Assembly: GCA_963714875.1 (NCBI GenBank)
Contig: CAVQQI010000001.1
Coordinates: 62,001-126,000, forward strand
Source: JBAOHV01 sp963714875
GTDB lineage: Bacteria; Actinomycetota; Acidimicrobiia; Acidimicrobiales; Microtrichaceae
Reading direction: 5' to 3'
Length of the DNA: 64,000 nucleotides
Below the pieces are notes generated by a model. That model did not search any database. It was not told the origin of the DNA and was given only the letters and a program-made list of their open reading frames with translations. The position numbers and the translations under genes were made by a program. Below, one piece after another: positions 7,722 to 15,795 of this stretch (position 1 is its first letter; every line of letters begins with the position of its first letter).

Positions 7722-7830
7722 GAGTGTGGGGTGCGTGCTGGCGCCGGCTTGTGACGAATCGGGTTGACGGTGCGCGTCCGCCGGTGGCGAGTGTGGGGTG
7801 CGTGTTGGCGCCGGCTTGTGACGAATCGGG
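7722..7830 (+). repeat. Two direct repeats of 42 nt left of the winged-helix gene
   Basis: Copies at 7722-7763 and 7789-7830 differ at one base (41 of 42 identical) and are separated by a 25-nt spacer, giving a 67-nt period. Each copy ends with CCGGCTTGTGACGAATCG. The reverse complement of that core is shared, with a few changes, by the tandem array on the other side of the gene, so the two sets are in inverted orientation around it. Confidence 0.85.
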
Positions 7831-7922
7831 CCGAGTCGGCGGTGGCGCTCGGCGCGTGGGATGGATCGAACGGGGCACCGGGACACGCTGACATGGGTCG
7901 TGTGCTCGGTCAGGATCGGCGA

Positions 7923-8321
7923 ATGGCCACGCGAGATCCAGATGCCTGGTGTCGTTGGTTGGAGCCGCATGATCTGCGCGGCAGGAACCTGCGCTTCGCC
8001 TTGCTGACGGTGTTGGCCGAACAGGGGCTGGGGTCCATCACCGAGCTTGGTCGCCGGCGGGAGCGTTCGGGCCTGGTGGTTGGTGGTGCGAACCCGGCGA
8101 AGACCATCGGCGATGTGCTGCGCTACGGGTGCACCAAGGGGTGTGTGACCCGGGAGGGGCGCTGCCAGGGGAGCGGCCGGTACCGGGCGGGGTTCCGGCC
8201 AGAGACGACCCGCCGTCATCGCGACCGGCTGCGTGATCTGGGGCGCGAAGGGGACCGTCGCCGGGCCGCCGCTGCCACTCGGCCGGGCGGCGTTATGGCG
8301 CACGCCGCCGATTCGTCGTAA
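7923..8321 (+). CDS. Small basic winged-helix-like protein between repeat arrays
   Basis: 132 residues from ATG 7923 (MATRDPDAWCRW); an ATG at 7893 is also in frame, but CAGGAT-N6-ATG upstream of 7923 fits the local leaderless pattern. A probable helix-turn-helix runs LRFALLTVLAEQG, ITELGRRRERSGL, NPAKTIGDVLRYG, followed by a wing-like KGCVTREGRCQGSGRYRAG. Three cysteines (GCTKGCVTREGRC) cluster at the wing. The C-terminus is Arg-rich and the last residues (ADSS) and TAA stop are encoded by the first unit of the downstream 55-nt array. I recall similar small winged-helix proteins in Acidimicrobiia but cannot name a family. Role unknown; a DNA-binding protein acting on the flanking repeats is a hypothesis. 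Confidence 0.6.
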   Translation: MATRDPDAWCRWLEPHDLRGRNLRFALLTVLAEQGLGSITELGRRRERSGLVVGGANPAKTIGDVLRYGCTKGCVTREGRCQGSGRYRAGFRPETTRRHRDRLRDLGREGDRRRAAAATRPGGVMAHAADSS

Positions 8322-8499
8322 GCCGGCGCCCGGGGTTGTTCGACGCTGGTGGCCGGGGCGCTGCGATTCGTCGTAAGTCGGCGCTCGGGGTTGTTCGACG
8401 CTGGTGGCCGGGGCGTTGCGATTCGTCGTAAGTCGGCGCTCGGGGTTGTTCGACGCTGGTGGCCGGGGCGCTGTGATTCGTCGTAAGTCGGCGCTGGGG
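8310..8499 (+). repeat. Tandem array of a 55-nt unit, four copies
   Basis: Units begin GATTCGTCGTAAG at 8310, 8365, 8420 and 8475, an exact 55-nt period; the fourth is truncated after about 24 nt. The unit starts CGATTCGTCGTAAGYCGG, the inverted counterpart of the core in the 7722-7830 repeats. The first unit supplies the stop codon of the upstream gene. There are no unique spacers, so it is not a CRISPR array. 55 is not a multiple of three, so the array is not built to encode a repeated peptide. Confidence 0.9.
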
Positions 8500-8546
8500 C
8501 TGCGTGGCCCCGCGCCGGAGGGCCGAGTACCCGGCGCAACCGAGTC

Positions 8547-10151
8547 TCAGGCCGCCTGTCGGGCGTTGTGCCGTGCGACGAGCTGACGGGCGATGACCTT
8601 CAGGCACAGCGTCTCGTCCGCACCTTCGAAGATCGACAACACGCGTGCGTCGACGAACAGCCGGCTCACCGTGTACTCCTCGGCGTACCCCATGCCACCG
8701 TGGATCTGCATCGCCTCGCGTGTCACCCACTCGGCGGCCTTGCACACGTAGGCCTTGATCATCGACGCCTCAAGGGCACCTTCACCCTTCGCCATCAGTC
8801 GTGCGACCTCGTACGCGAACTGGCGTGCGCCCTGGATCGTCACGGCCATCCGCCCCAGCTTCGCCTGGGTCAGCTGGTACTGGTGGATCGGCTCGCCGAA
8901 CACCACACGGTCGAGCGAGTACTGGCGAGCCTCCTCGAGCGCCGACTGCATGACCCCGAGCGCTCGAGCAGCGGTCTGCAGACGTCCGTTCTCGAACCCG
9001 GCCATCTGGTAGTAGAAGCCGCGCCCGATGCCCGACTCCTCACCGATCAGGTTCTCGTCGGGCACGAACCAGTTCTCGATCGCGATCTCGTAGGAGTGCA
9101 TGCCGCGGTACCCGATCGTGTCGATCGGGCGACCCTCCATCTTGCCGGCGCCGTACTCGCTCTCGGATGCGAGCTCGAAACCGTGGGCGTCGCCACGCTC
9201 CTTGGGCACGATGAACATCGACAGCCCGCGGTGGCCGATCGAGCGGTCGGGGTCCGTGCGGGCCAGGACCATCAACACGTCCGCGCGGGCCCCGAAGGTG
9301 CACCAGGTCTTGACCCCGTTCAGCAGATAGCCGCCGTCCACCTTCGAGGCGGTGAACTTGATGCCGGCGACGTCGGAGCCGTAGTCGGGCTCGGTGACCG
9401 CGACGGCGTTCATGATCTCTGCCGAGGCCAGCTTCGGCAGCCACTCCTGCTTCTGGGCCTCGGTGCCGCCGGCCTCGAGTGCCCGGGCCAGGATCTCGGG
9501 GCGGGTGACGAGCGAACCGCCAGCGCCCAACGAACCGCGTGAGAGCTCCTCGGTCGACACCACCATGCCGATGTAGTCGGACTCGTCGCCCGAGGCGAAG
9601 CCGCCGTGCTCCTCGGCGATCGACAGACCGAACGCACCCATCTCTGCGAGACCGGAGATGAGGTCCTCGGGGATGTCTGCGTTCTCGCGGTGGATGTGCT
9701 CGGCGATGGGAGCGAGCTTCTCGTCAGCGAAGCGCCGGAAGGTGTCCTGGACCATCTCGAAGTCGCTCGAGAGGTGTCGCGGTCCGTCGGTGTCGGCCAG
9801 CGACGCGAGGAACTCGGGCGCCCGATACGCGGCGACGAACTCACGTACGCCGTCCAACGCCTCCGGGGCCACACCCCACTCGGACTCCCGTCCGAAGACC
9901 TTGCCGGCCAGGTCGGCCAACACGTCCGCGGTGAATGCCGCGGTGATCTTGGACTCGGCGTCGCCGCGGTTGCCGTAGTCGAGCAGGCCCCGCGCCGCCA
10001 TCACCGCTGCGGCGGCATGGGCGACGTCGTAGGCGAGCACCTGGTTGTCATCGATCCCGTCAGCGGCGAGTCGGGCGATGGCGGCATCGAGCACCCCCTG
10101 CGCGAGGTCGAGGGCGGACGCGGCACCGGTGAGCAGATTCTGGTCGGCCAT
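8547..10151 (-). CDS. mcd: Acyl-CoA dehydrogenase, 2-methylsuccinyl-CoA dehydrogenase type
   Basis: 534 residues, longer than the usual ~380 because of an N-terminal domain of about 150 residues (LAYDVAHAAAAVMAARGLLDYGNRGD...KVFGRESEWG) that I recognise from 2-methylsuccinyl-CoA dehydrogenases. The core has AVTEPDYGSDVAGIKFTASK, FGEPIHQYQLTQAKLGRM, MQIHGGMGYAEEYTVSRLFVDARVLSIFEGADE; the Glu of FEGADE is the expected catalytic base. The reaction would be FAD-dependent oxidation of methylsuccinyl-CoA to mesaconyl-CoA, delivering electrons to ETF. With the mcl-like genes at 3.7-5.7 kb this points to the ethylmalonyl-CoA pathway. TAACCT lies 7 nt upstream of the ATG. It follows the GGDEF-EAL gene by 10 nt. 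Confidence 0.75.
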   Translation of the reverse strand: MADQNLLTGAASALDLAQGVLDAAIARLAADGIDDNQVLAYDVAHAAAAVMAARGLLDYGNRGDAESKITAAFTADVLADLAGKVFGRESEWGVAPEALDGVREFVAAYRAPEFLASLADTDGPRHLSSDFEMVQDTFRRFADEKLAPIAEHIHRENADIPEDLISGLAEMGAFGLSIAEEHGGFASGDESDYIGMVVSTEELSRGSLGAGGSLVTRPEILARALEAGGTEAQKQEWLPKLASAEIMNAVAVTEPDYGSDVAGIKFTASKVDGGYLLNGVKTWCTFGARADVLMVLARTDPDRSIGHRGLSMFIVPKERGDAHGFELASESEYGAGKMEGRPIDTIGYRGMHSYEIAIENWFVPDENLIGEESGIGRGFYYQMAGFENGRLQTAARALGVMQSALEEARQYSLDRVVFGEPIHQYQLTQAKLGRMAVTIQGARQFAYEVARLMAKGEGALEASMIKAYVCKAAEWVTREAMQIHGGMGYAEEYTVSRLFVDARVLSIFEGADETLCLKVIARQLVARHNARQAA

Positions 10152-10158
10152 GAGGGTG

Positions 10159-10164
10159 AGGTTA
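10159..10164 (-). promoter_or_regulatory. Candidate -10 element (leaderless) of the mcd-like gene
   Basis: TAACCT on the minus strand ends 7 nt before the ATG at 10151 and overlaps the stop codon of the upstream GGDEF-EAL gene, so the dehydrogenase could be transcribed independently. Confidence 0.4.
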
Positions 10165-12795
10165 CCGCTGGGTAAGTTGGCGCTCACAACCGGGATCCGG
10201 CTGCTCAGCCAGGAAGACCTCGACCTCGGTGAGCGGCATCGGCATGGCCAGGTGGTAGCCCTGAGCGCTGTCGCAGCCCAGCTCCGAGAGCCGCTGCAAC
10301 GCTCGCTCGCTCTCGACGCCCTCGGCGACCACATGCAGTCCCAGGTTGTGGCCGAGGTCGATCACCGAGCGGGCGATCGTGTCGTCGCCGCGCTCGAGAT
10401 CGGTCACGAATCGCCGGTCGATCTTCACCTCGTCGACCGGTAGCTCCCGCAGGTAGGGCATCGAGGTGTAGCCGGTGCCGAAGTCATCGATGGAGATCCG
10501 CACCCCGAGGTGGCGCAGCGCGTGGAGGACCTCCAGTGTCTGGCCCGGGTCGTTCATCAGTTGGCGTTCGGTCAGCTCGAAGCACAGCGTCGAGGGAGCC
10601 ACCTCGAGTCGCCCGAGCAGCTCCTCGACCCACGTGGTCAGCGTCGGATCCGAGAGGTTCCGCGACGACAGGTTCACCGCGACGGCGAGCGGCGTGGCCA
10701 GCCCCAGTCGGTCGACCTCGCTCAACGCTCGCTCGGTGACGACCCGCGTCAGCATCTGGATCGTGCCGGAGACCTCGGCCAGCTCGAGGAAGGCCGCCGG
10801 CGGGAGCAGCCCCTGCTCCGGGTGGCGCCAGCGCACCAGCGCCTCGACACCCAGCGGAGTCCGCGAGGGGAGCGCCAGTCGGGGCTGGTAGTGCACGATC
10901 AGCTCCTCGGAACCCACTGCCTCGGTCAGTTCGGCGAGCAGGTCGATCTTCGTGACGTTCTGCGAATCCCGATCATCGGAGTGAGCGACGATCCCGCCGC
11001 CGGCCTCCTTCGCCCGGTACATCGCAGCGTCTGCGCTGCGCAGCAGTTCCTCGGCGGCCGTCGCGTGGTCCGGAGCGATGGCCAGACCGACGCTCGCGCC
11101 GACCTGGAGGCGGAACTCGCCGACGGTGAAGGGCTCGGTGCACAACTCGACCAGCCGCTCGGCGATCCGCATCACCGCGTCTTCGTCGCCGACGTCGGTG
11201 AGCAGCACCGCGAACTCGTCGCCGCCCAGCCGGGCGATCGTGTCGCAGTCGCGCATGTTCCGCGAGAGGCGACGGGCCAGGGCCACGAGGAGACGGTCGC
11301 CGTACTCGTGACCGAGGGAGTCGTTGACGTCCTTGAACTGGTTGAGGTCCATGAGCAACAGACCCGTTCGTCGGCCATCGGCCGCGGCACGATCCAGTGC
11401 GCCGGCGAGGCGCTGGTTGAACTGCGCGCGGTTCGGCAGGCCCGTGAGGTGGTCATGGAGTGCCTGGTGGCGCAGCGACTCCGCCATCCGCGCACGCTTC
11501 GTCACGTCCTCCAGCGCCACGCCGACGCACTGATCGGCCAGCGGCATGGCACGCAGGGCGTGCACGACCTCGGTGTTGCCCAAGGTCACCGCGGGGCGTT
11601 CCATCGAGGTGTGCAGTCGCACCACGTCGGCCAGCCGGTCCAGCACCGCCTCGCTGCTGGGAAGGAGGTCGACCAGGAGGTGGCCGACCGCCTCGTCGGG
11701 TGAACGTCCGACGAGAAGTGCCGCCGCGGGGTTGCCGACGATGACTCGCAGCGAACGGGGATCATCGAGGTCGTCGAGCCGCAGGATCGCGAGGGCGATG
11801 GGAATGCCCTCGATGAAGTCCGCGTAGCTCCGCACCGAGCTCTCGGCTGCCCACTGTGCGGTCTCGTCCACCACGATGCCGCGACGCCGGACCACCTGGC
11901 CGTCGTGGTCCAGCTCGACGCGCACCCGTTCGTGGAGATGTCGCTGCCGGGCCCAGGCATCGCGTATGCGGAAGCGAACCTCGATGTCCTCGCCCGCGGC
12001 GAGCTGGCGGCGGCTCTCGATGACCCGGTCCAGATCGTCGGGATGCACGTGGCTTCCCAGGAACGACGTCGATGCGAACTGCTCCGGTGCGAAGCCCAGT
12101 AGGTCGGTCACGCGCCCGCTGACGTAGTCGGCATCGCTGTTGGGTCCGGGCGCCTCCCAGACCATGGCGTCCAGCCCGTTGAGCATGTCGTGGTAGCGGT
12201 CGCGGGAGCGGGTCGACACGTACGCGATGCGGACGATCACGATGGTGGTGACCGCCGTGCTGATGACCCAGGCGATCCACGATGGTTGCCACAGCTCCGG
12301 TGTGCGCCACAGGCCGATGGCGAGCAGCGACAGGCCGACCGGCACCTGCAGCCGCAACGTCGCCCGGCCGCCGAACCAGAACGCGAACAGGGCGCTGGTC
12401 GACACGATGACGACGATGCCGGGTGTGTACAGCGTCGGTGCGATCGCGATGACGGCCAGCGCGGTGATCATGTCGGCCACGGCGAGTTGGGTCCTGATGC
12501 TGCGTCCGGATCGTGCCCGCTGCAGCAGGACCAGATTGACCGTGGTGCACGCCACGAGCGTCGCGGCGGCGAGCGCGAACCGGTTGGGCCCGAGCACCGG
12601 CAGCAGTGCGACGATGGCGCACAGGATGATGCCCGACCCGATCCGGAGCCGGATCAGCTGCTCGCTGAAGTCCGACCAACCCTGCGCCTCGGCAGTGTTC
12701 AGCTGCGCACCGTTGACCCCAGGGGCGGTCGATGACCCCTGTTCGGACCGTTCAGGTCGTCTCCCGCTCATCCTGTCCTCCGCCGTCCCTTCCAT
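10162..12795 (-). CDS. Membrane PAS-GGDEF-EAL cyclic-di-GMP turnover protein
   Basis: 877 residues. Five or six hydrophobic segments occupy about residues 48-195, then two PAS-like regions (GLDAMVWEAPGPNSDADYVSGRVTDLLGF; SYADFIEGIPIALAILRLDD), a GGDEF domain with an intact RLGGDEFAVLL signature near residue 530, and an EAL domain with GVEALVRWRHP and IDDFGTGYTSMPYLRELPVDEVKID. Both catalytic signatures are intact, so diguanylate cyclase and phosphodiesterase activities are both possible. Input is probably a ligand or redox signal read by the membrane and PAS regions. An alternative start is the ATG at 12771. It is upstream of and nearly adjacent to the mcd-like gene. Confidence 0.92.
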   Translation of the reverse strand: MEGTAEDRMSGRRPERSEQGSSTAPGVNGAQLNTAEAQGWSDFSEQLIRLRIGSGIILCAIVALLPVLGPNRFALAAATLVACTTVNLVLLQRARSGRSIRTQLAVADMITALAVIAIAPTLYTPGIVVIVSTSALFAFWFGGRATLRLQVPVGLSLLAIGLWRTPELWQPSWIAWVISTAVTTIVIVRIAYVSTRSRDRYHDMLNGLDAMVWEAPGPNSDADYVSGRVTDLLGFAPEQFASTSFLGSHVHPDDLDRVIESRRQLAAGEDIEVRFRIRDAWARQRHLHERVRVELDHDGQVVRRRGIVVDETAQWAAESSVRSYADFIEGIPIALAILRLDDLDDPRSLRVIVGNPAAALLVGRSPDEAVGHLLVDLLPSSEAVLDRLADVVRLHTSMERPAVTLGNTEVVHALRAMPLADQCVGVALEDVTKRARMAESLRHQALHDHLTGLPNRAQFNQRLAGALDRAAADGRRTGLLLMDLNQFKDVNDSLGHEYGDRLLVALARRLSRNMRDCDTIARLGGDEFAVLLTDVGDEDAVMRIAERLVELCTEPFTVGEFRLQVGASVGLAIAPDHATAAEELLRSADAAMYRAKEAGGGIVAHSDDRDSQNVTKIDLLAELTEAVGSEELIVHYQPRLALPSRTPLGVEALVRWRHPEQGLLPPAAFLELAEVSGTIQMLTRVVTERALSEVDRLGLATPLAVAVNLSSRNLSDPTLTTWVEELLGRLEVAPSTLCFELTERQLMNDPGQTLEVLHALRHLGVRISIDDFGTGYTSMPYLRELPVDEVKIDRRFVTDLERGDDTIARSVIDLGHNLGLHVVAEGVESERALQRLSELGCDSAQGYHLAMPMPLTEVEVFLAEQPDPGCERQLTQR

Positions 12796-12970
12796 GCCCC
12801 GCCAGCATCACGAAGTGTGTTCTTGCGCTCACGCTCCGTGTCCGGCTCAGTATGGCAGGAGTAGCGGAGCCCGGACGCCGATGGCGAAGCGATGATGCCG
12901 ATGGCCCAATTGCCGGCTCCTGTTCCGGTCCGAACGGCCCACTCCTGTCCGACCGCGCGAGGCTGGATCG

Positions 12971-13741
12971 ATGGCCACCCGACCTGCAGCCGCCGGGGGC
13001 TTCTCGGCGGCTGCGACGACCACAGCCCGCATCCGGCCTGCCCATGCGCGGCCCGCGGTTGGGCGCGTCGCCGAACTGGCCCGCTCGATGCCGCCGGGCG
13101 CCCGGGTGCTCGACGTCGCTGCGGGCACCGGGATCCTGACCGGTCAGTTGTCCCGACTCGGTCACCTGGTCATCGCCGTCGAGTCGCTCGGCGAGATGGT
13201 GGGCCACCTCAGGCGCGCCGTGCCCGGTGCGCCCGCAGTTCAGGGAGTCCCCGAGGCGCTTCCCGTCGCGGACCGCAGCGTGGGGCTCTGCACCGTCGCG
13301 CAGCGCGTCCGTCGGTTCGACGAACGGGCGGCGTTGGCGGAGATTCGGAGGGTCCTCGAGCCTGGCGCGCCGCTGGTGTGGATCTGGAACGAACGGGACG
13401 AGTCCGAACCGTGGGTCGCCGCGCTGCGCAAGCTGGTCGAACAGCACACCGGCGGTCGACCGGACGACGACCATCGGGATCGTCCGTGGGTCGAGGTGGT
13501 GGACGGCACCGGTGGGTTCACGCCGCTCGAGTCGACGAGCTACCCCTACCCGATGCCCGTCGATGTCGAGGGAGTGCTGGACCGGTTGCGTTCGGCCAGC
13601 GCGGTGGCCGCACTTCCCCGTGAGTCCGCCGATCGCCTGCTCGTCGACGCCCGGGCGGTGCTCATCGACGGCTTCGGACTCACGGGGACCTTCTCGTATC
13701 CGCATCACACGATGCTGCACATCTGTCGGGCGCTGGCGTGA
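12971..13741 (+). CDS. Class I SAM-dependent methyltransferase
   Basis: 256 residues from ATG 12971. Motif I is ARVLDVAAGTGILTGQL near residue 44, followed by the acidic end of strand 2 (IAVESLGEMV) and a post-II segment (LCTVAQRVRRFDERAALAEIRRVLEPGAPLVWIWN), the arrangement of UbiE/COQ5-like small-molecule methyltransferases. The usual PFDxV of motif II is altered to RSVGLCTVAQ. Substrate is unknown. The stop codon overlaps the GTG start of mutY (GTGA at 13738-13741), so they are co-translated, though no functional link is obvious. Confidence 0.85.
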   Translation: MATRPAAAGGFSAAATTTARIRPAHARPAVGRVAELARSMPPGARVLDVAAGTGILTGQLSRLGHLVIAVESLGEMVGHLRRAVPGAPAVQGVPEALPVADRSVGLCTVAQRVRRFDERAALAEIRRVLEPGAPLVWIWNERDESEPWVAALRKLVEQHTGGRPDDDHRDRPWVEVVDGTGGFTPLESTSYPYPMPVDVEGVLDRLRSASAVAALPRESADRLLVDARAVLIDGFGLTGTFSYPHHTMLHICRALA

Positions 13742-14607
13742 GCGGCGTACCGTCGACGCCCGACCCGGAGCAGCGACGCGTCCTGGAGTGGGCGGCCGAG
13801 CATCGCCGCGACCTGCCGTGGCGCCGCACCAGGGATCCGTGGGCGATCCTGGTCTCCGAGGTGATGCTGCAACAGACCCAGGTCGAACGCGTCGAGCCGC
13901 GATGGGCGGCGTTCCTCGATCGCTGGCCGAGCACCGAAGCGTGCGCGGCCTCACCCCTGGGCGAGGTGCTCGTCGACTGGCAGGGGCTCGGCTATCCGCG
14001 GCGTGCGAGGGCGCTGCACGCAACAGCGCAGCTCATCGAGAGCGTGCACGGCGGGCGGTTCCCCGACGACCTGGACACGCTCCTCACTCTGCCGGGGGTC
14101 GGTCCCTACACGGCGCGAGCGGTGCTGGCGTTCGCGTTCGAGGCCGATGTCGCGGTGCTCGACACCAACGTCGGGCGCATCCTCGCCCGCCGCGACGGCA
14201 CCGCGCTGTCGCCGCGCGCTGCACAACAGCGAGCGGATGCCTGGCTGCCGACGGGGGAGGGCTGGGCGTGGAACCAGGCCCTGTTGGACGTGGGTGCCCA
14301 GCACTGCCGCCCTCGGACACCCGTGTGCGGTGGGTGCCCGGTGGCGCTGGGGTGCTCGTGGCACCGGGCCGGACACCCCGATCCCGACCCGGCGACGGGA
14401 TCAGCTGCCGTGTCACGGCCACAGACGCGGTTCGAGGGATCGGCCCGCCAGGCGAGGGGCCGGGTGATGGCAGCGCTCGCCGCAGGTCCCGTCGAGCTCG
14501 CCGTCGGCGAGGTCGACGATCGGTTGGGGGGACCGCGACGATGGCGGCGCCGCAGGCGAGGCCGTCATCGAATCGCTCCTTGCGGACGGTCTGGCCGTGC
14601 TCGATGA
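13738..14607 (+). CDS. mutY: A/G-specific adenine glycosylase with a frameshifted C-terminus
   Basis: 289 residues as sequenced. Catalytic Glu in SEVMLQQTQVERV (near residue 41), HhH motif LTLPGVGPYTARAVLAFAF with catalytic Asp in AVLDTNVGRIL, and the iron-sulfur ligands in CRPRTPVCGGCPVALGC (C-x6-C-x2-C-x5-C) are intact. It excises adenine mispaired with 8-oxoG. The last 30 residues are Arg-rich and anomalous. Removing one G from the run of six at 14526-14531 gives GDRDDGGAAGEAVIESLLAD and a stop at 14633-14635, a more credible C-terminus. The catalytic core is unaffected. GTG start overlaps the methyltransferase stop. Confidence 0.9.
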   Translation: MSGVPSTPDPEQRRVLEWAAEHRRDLPWRRTRDPWAILVSEVMLQQTQVERVEPRWAAFLDRWPSTEACAASPLGEVLVDWQGLGYPRRARALHATAQLIESVHGGRFPDDLDTLLTLPGVGPYTARAVLAFAFEADVAVLDTNVGRILARRDGTALSPRAAQQRADAWLPTGEGWAWNQALLDVGAQHCRPRTPVCGGCPVALGCSWHRAGHPDPDPATGSAAVSRPQTRFEGSARQARGRVMAALAAGPVELAVGEVDDRLGGPRRWRRRRRGRHRIAPCGRSGRAR

Positions 14608-14709
14608 GCAGGGCCAGCTCTGCCTGCCCGGTTGACCACGTCCGGCACGCCGAGCACAACGAGCAGCAGCGCCGGGTGGGCGCGACAGCCCGGCCGGCGG
14701 TCCAGCGGC

Positions 14710-15594
14710 TCAGCTCTCCGACAGGAACGACAGGATCTCGGCGTTGACGACGTCGGGACGTTCCAGCTGCAGGAAGTGTCCGGCACCGTCGACCATGACC
14801 GCCCTGCTGCCGGGCACGGTCAGCACGTCGCCGGCGGTCTCGGCGACCTCGATGCGCATGCAGCCATCGTTGCGTCCGTGCAGGTAGAGCAGCGGCTGCG
14901 GGGGCAGCGAGTAGGCGCCGTTCTGCGCCGCCTCCAGTGACGGGTCCTGCAGTTCGTTCTGCAGCGTCTGCCGGTAGCAGCCGAGCGCCGCCTCGATTCG
15001 GCCCGGCCCCTCCATGCACGAGATGAACCGGGCGACGTCCTCGGCGCAGTCGTAGCCGGGCGACCAGTCGTGCCACAGACGGGTGATGAACTCGAAGTCC
15101 TCCGCAGGCACCACCATGTCGGCCAGCGGGGTGAGCTGGAAGAACATGTACCAGCTCAACTTGAGCTGGTCGAAGCTCATGAACGCGCCGGCCACCACCG
15201 GGCCCGGGGGCACCGCTGCGGTGACGACCCGACGCCAGTTCCCGGGCTCGAGCGTCGCCGCGGCGTAGGCGCCCATCGCTCCCCAGTCGTGGCCGATCAG
15301 CACGGCGTCGCCGTCGCCGCCCAGCGCGGTGTGCAGCGCGTTCGCATCCACACCGAGCACGCCTGCCTGGTAGCGACCGTCCGGGGCGAGCGAGGTGGGT
15401 GCGTACCCTCGGTTGAACGGAGCGACGACCCGATAGCCGGCGTCGGCCAGTTCGGGCATCAGGTGTCGCCACGTCCATGCGCTGTCCGGATAGCCGTGAA
15501 GGCACAGCGCAAGCGGTCCGGTCCCCCTGGTCAGCAGGGCGAAGTCGATGTCACCCGCGCGCACCGTGCTCTGGTCAAGGTCGAAGTCGTCCAC
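14710..15594 (-). CDS. Alpha/beta hydrolase, epoxide hydrolase/haloalkane dehalogenase type
   Basis: 294 residues from GTG 15594; the frame stays open to 15627. Oxyanion-hole motif LCLHGYPDSAWTWRHLMPEL, nucleophile elbow LIGHDWGAMGAYAAA with Asp as nucleophile, and catalytic His in VDGAGHFLQLERP are all visible. An Asp nucleophile fits epoxide hydrolases and haloalkane dehalogenases rather than esterases. I chose the GTG because TAGCAT lies 7 nt upstream. The gene converges on mutY and is divergent from the MBL hydrolase. Substrate unknown. Confidence 0.85.
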   Translation of the reverse strand: MDDFDLDQSTVRAGDIDFALLTRGTGPLALCLHGYPDSAWTWRHLMPELADAGYRVVAPFNRGYAPTSLAPDGRYQAGVLGVDANALHTALGGDGDAVLIGHDWGAMGAYAAATLEPGNWRRVVTAAVPPGPVVAGAFMSFDQLKLSWYMFFQLTPLADMVVPAEDFEFITRLWHDWSPGYDCAEDVARFISCMEGPGRIEAALGCYRQTLQNELQDPSLEAAQNGAYSLPPQPLLYLHGRNDGCMRIEVAETAGDVLTVPGSRAVMVDGAGHFLQLERPDVVNAEILSFLSES

Positions 15595-15601
15595 GACGCG
15601 G

Positions 15602-15607
15602 ATGCTA
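15602..15607 (-). promoter_or_regulatory. Candidate -10 element (leaderless) of the alpha/beta hydrolase gene
   Basis: TAGCAT on the minus strand, 7 nt before GTG 15594. Its position is the main reason for preferring that start codon. Confidence 0.45.
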
Positions 15608-15795
15608 CCGGCCGAGGTGGGGCGCACCTCGAGTGATCCCCGACCGGTGCGCGGCGCCTGGCGCGGCTCCGGTGATGACTCCTGGCGTGGCTCGGGCGCG
15701 CCGCAGCCGAGACTTCAGTCACAGTGTCGGGCAGGGCGGTCACATGTTCACCTACTGTTCACAGTGCGTCGCGGTGACGCACCACAGGGGGATCC

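Noticed and set aside
8310..8499. The 55-nt periodic array as a CRISPR
   Set aside because: The whole 55-nt unit is repeated with no variable spacers, there are only four copies and no cas genes are near.
14636..14709. A rho-independent terminator between mutY and the alpha/beta hydrolase
   Set aside because: GC-rich complementarity exists but arms are short, loops long and no T-tract follows; not distinguishable from background at this GC content.
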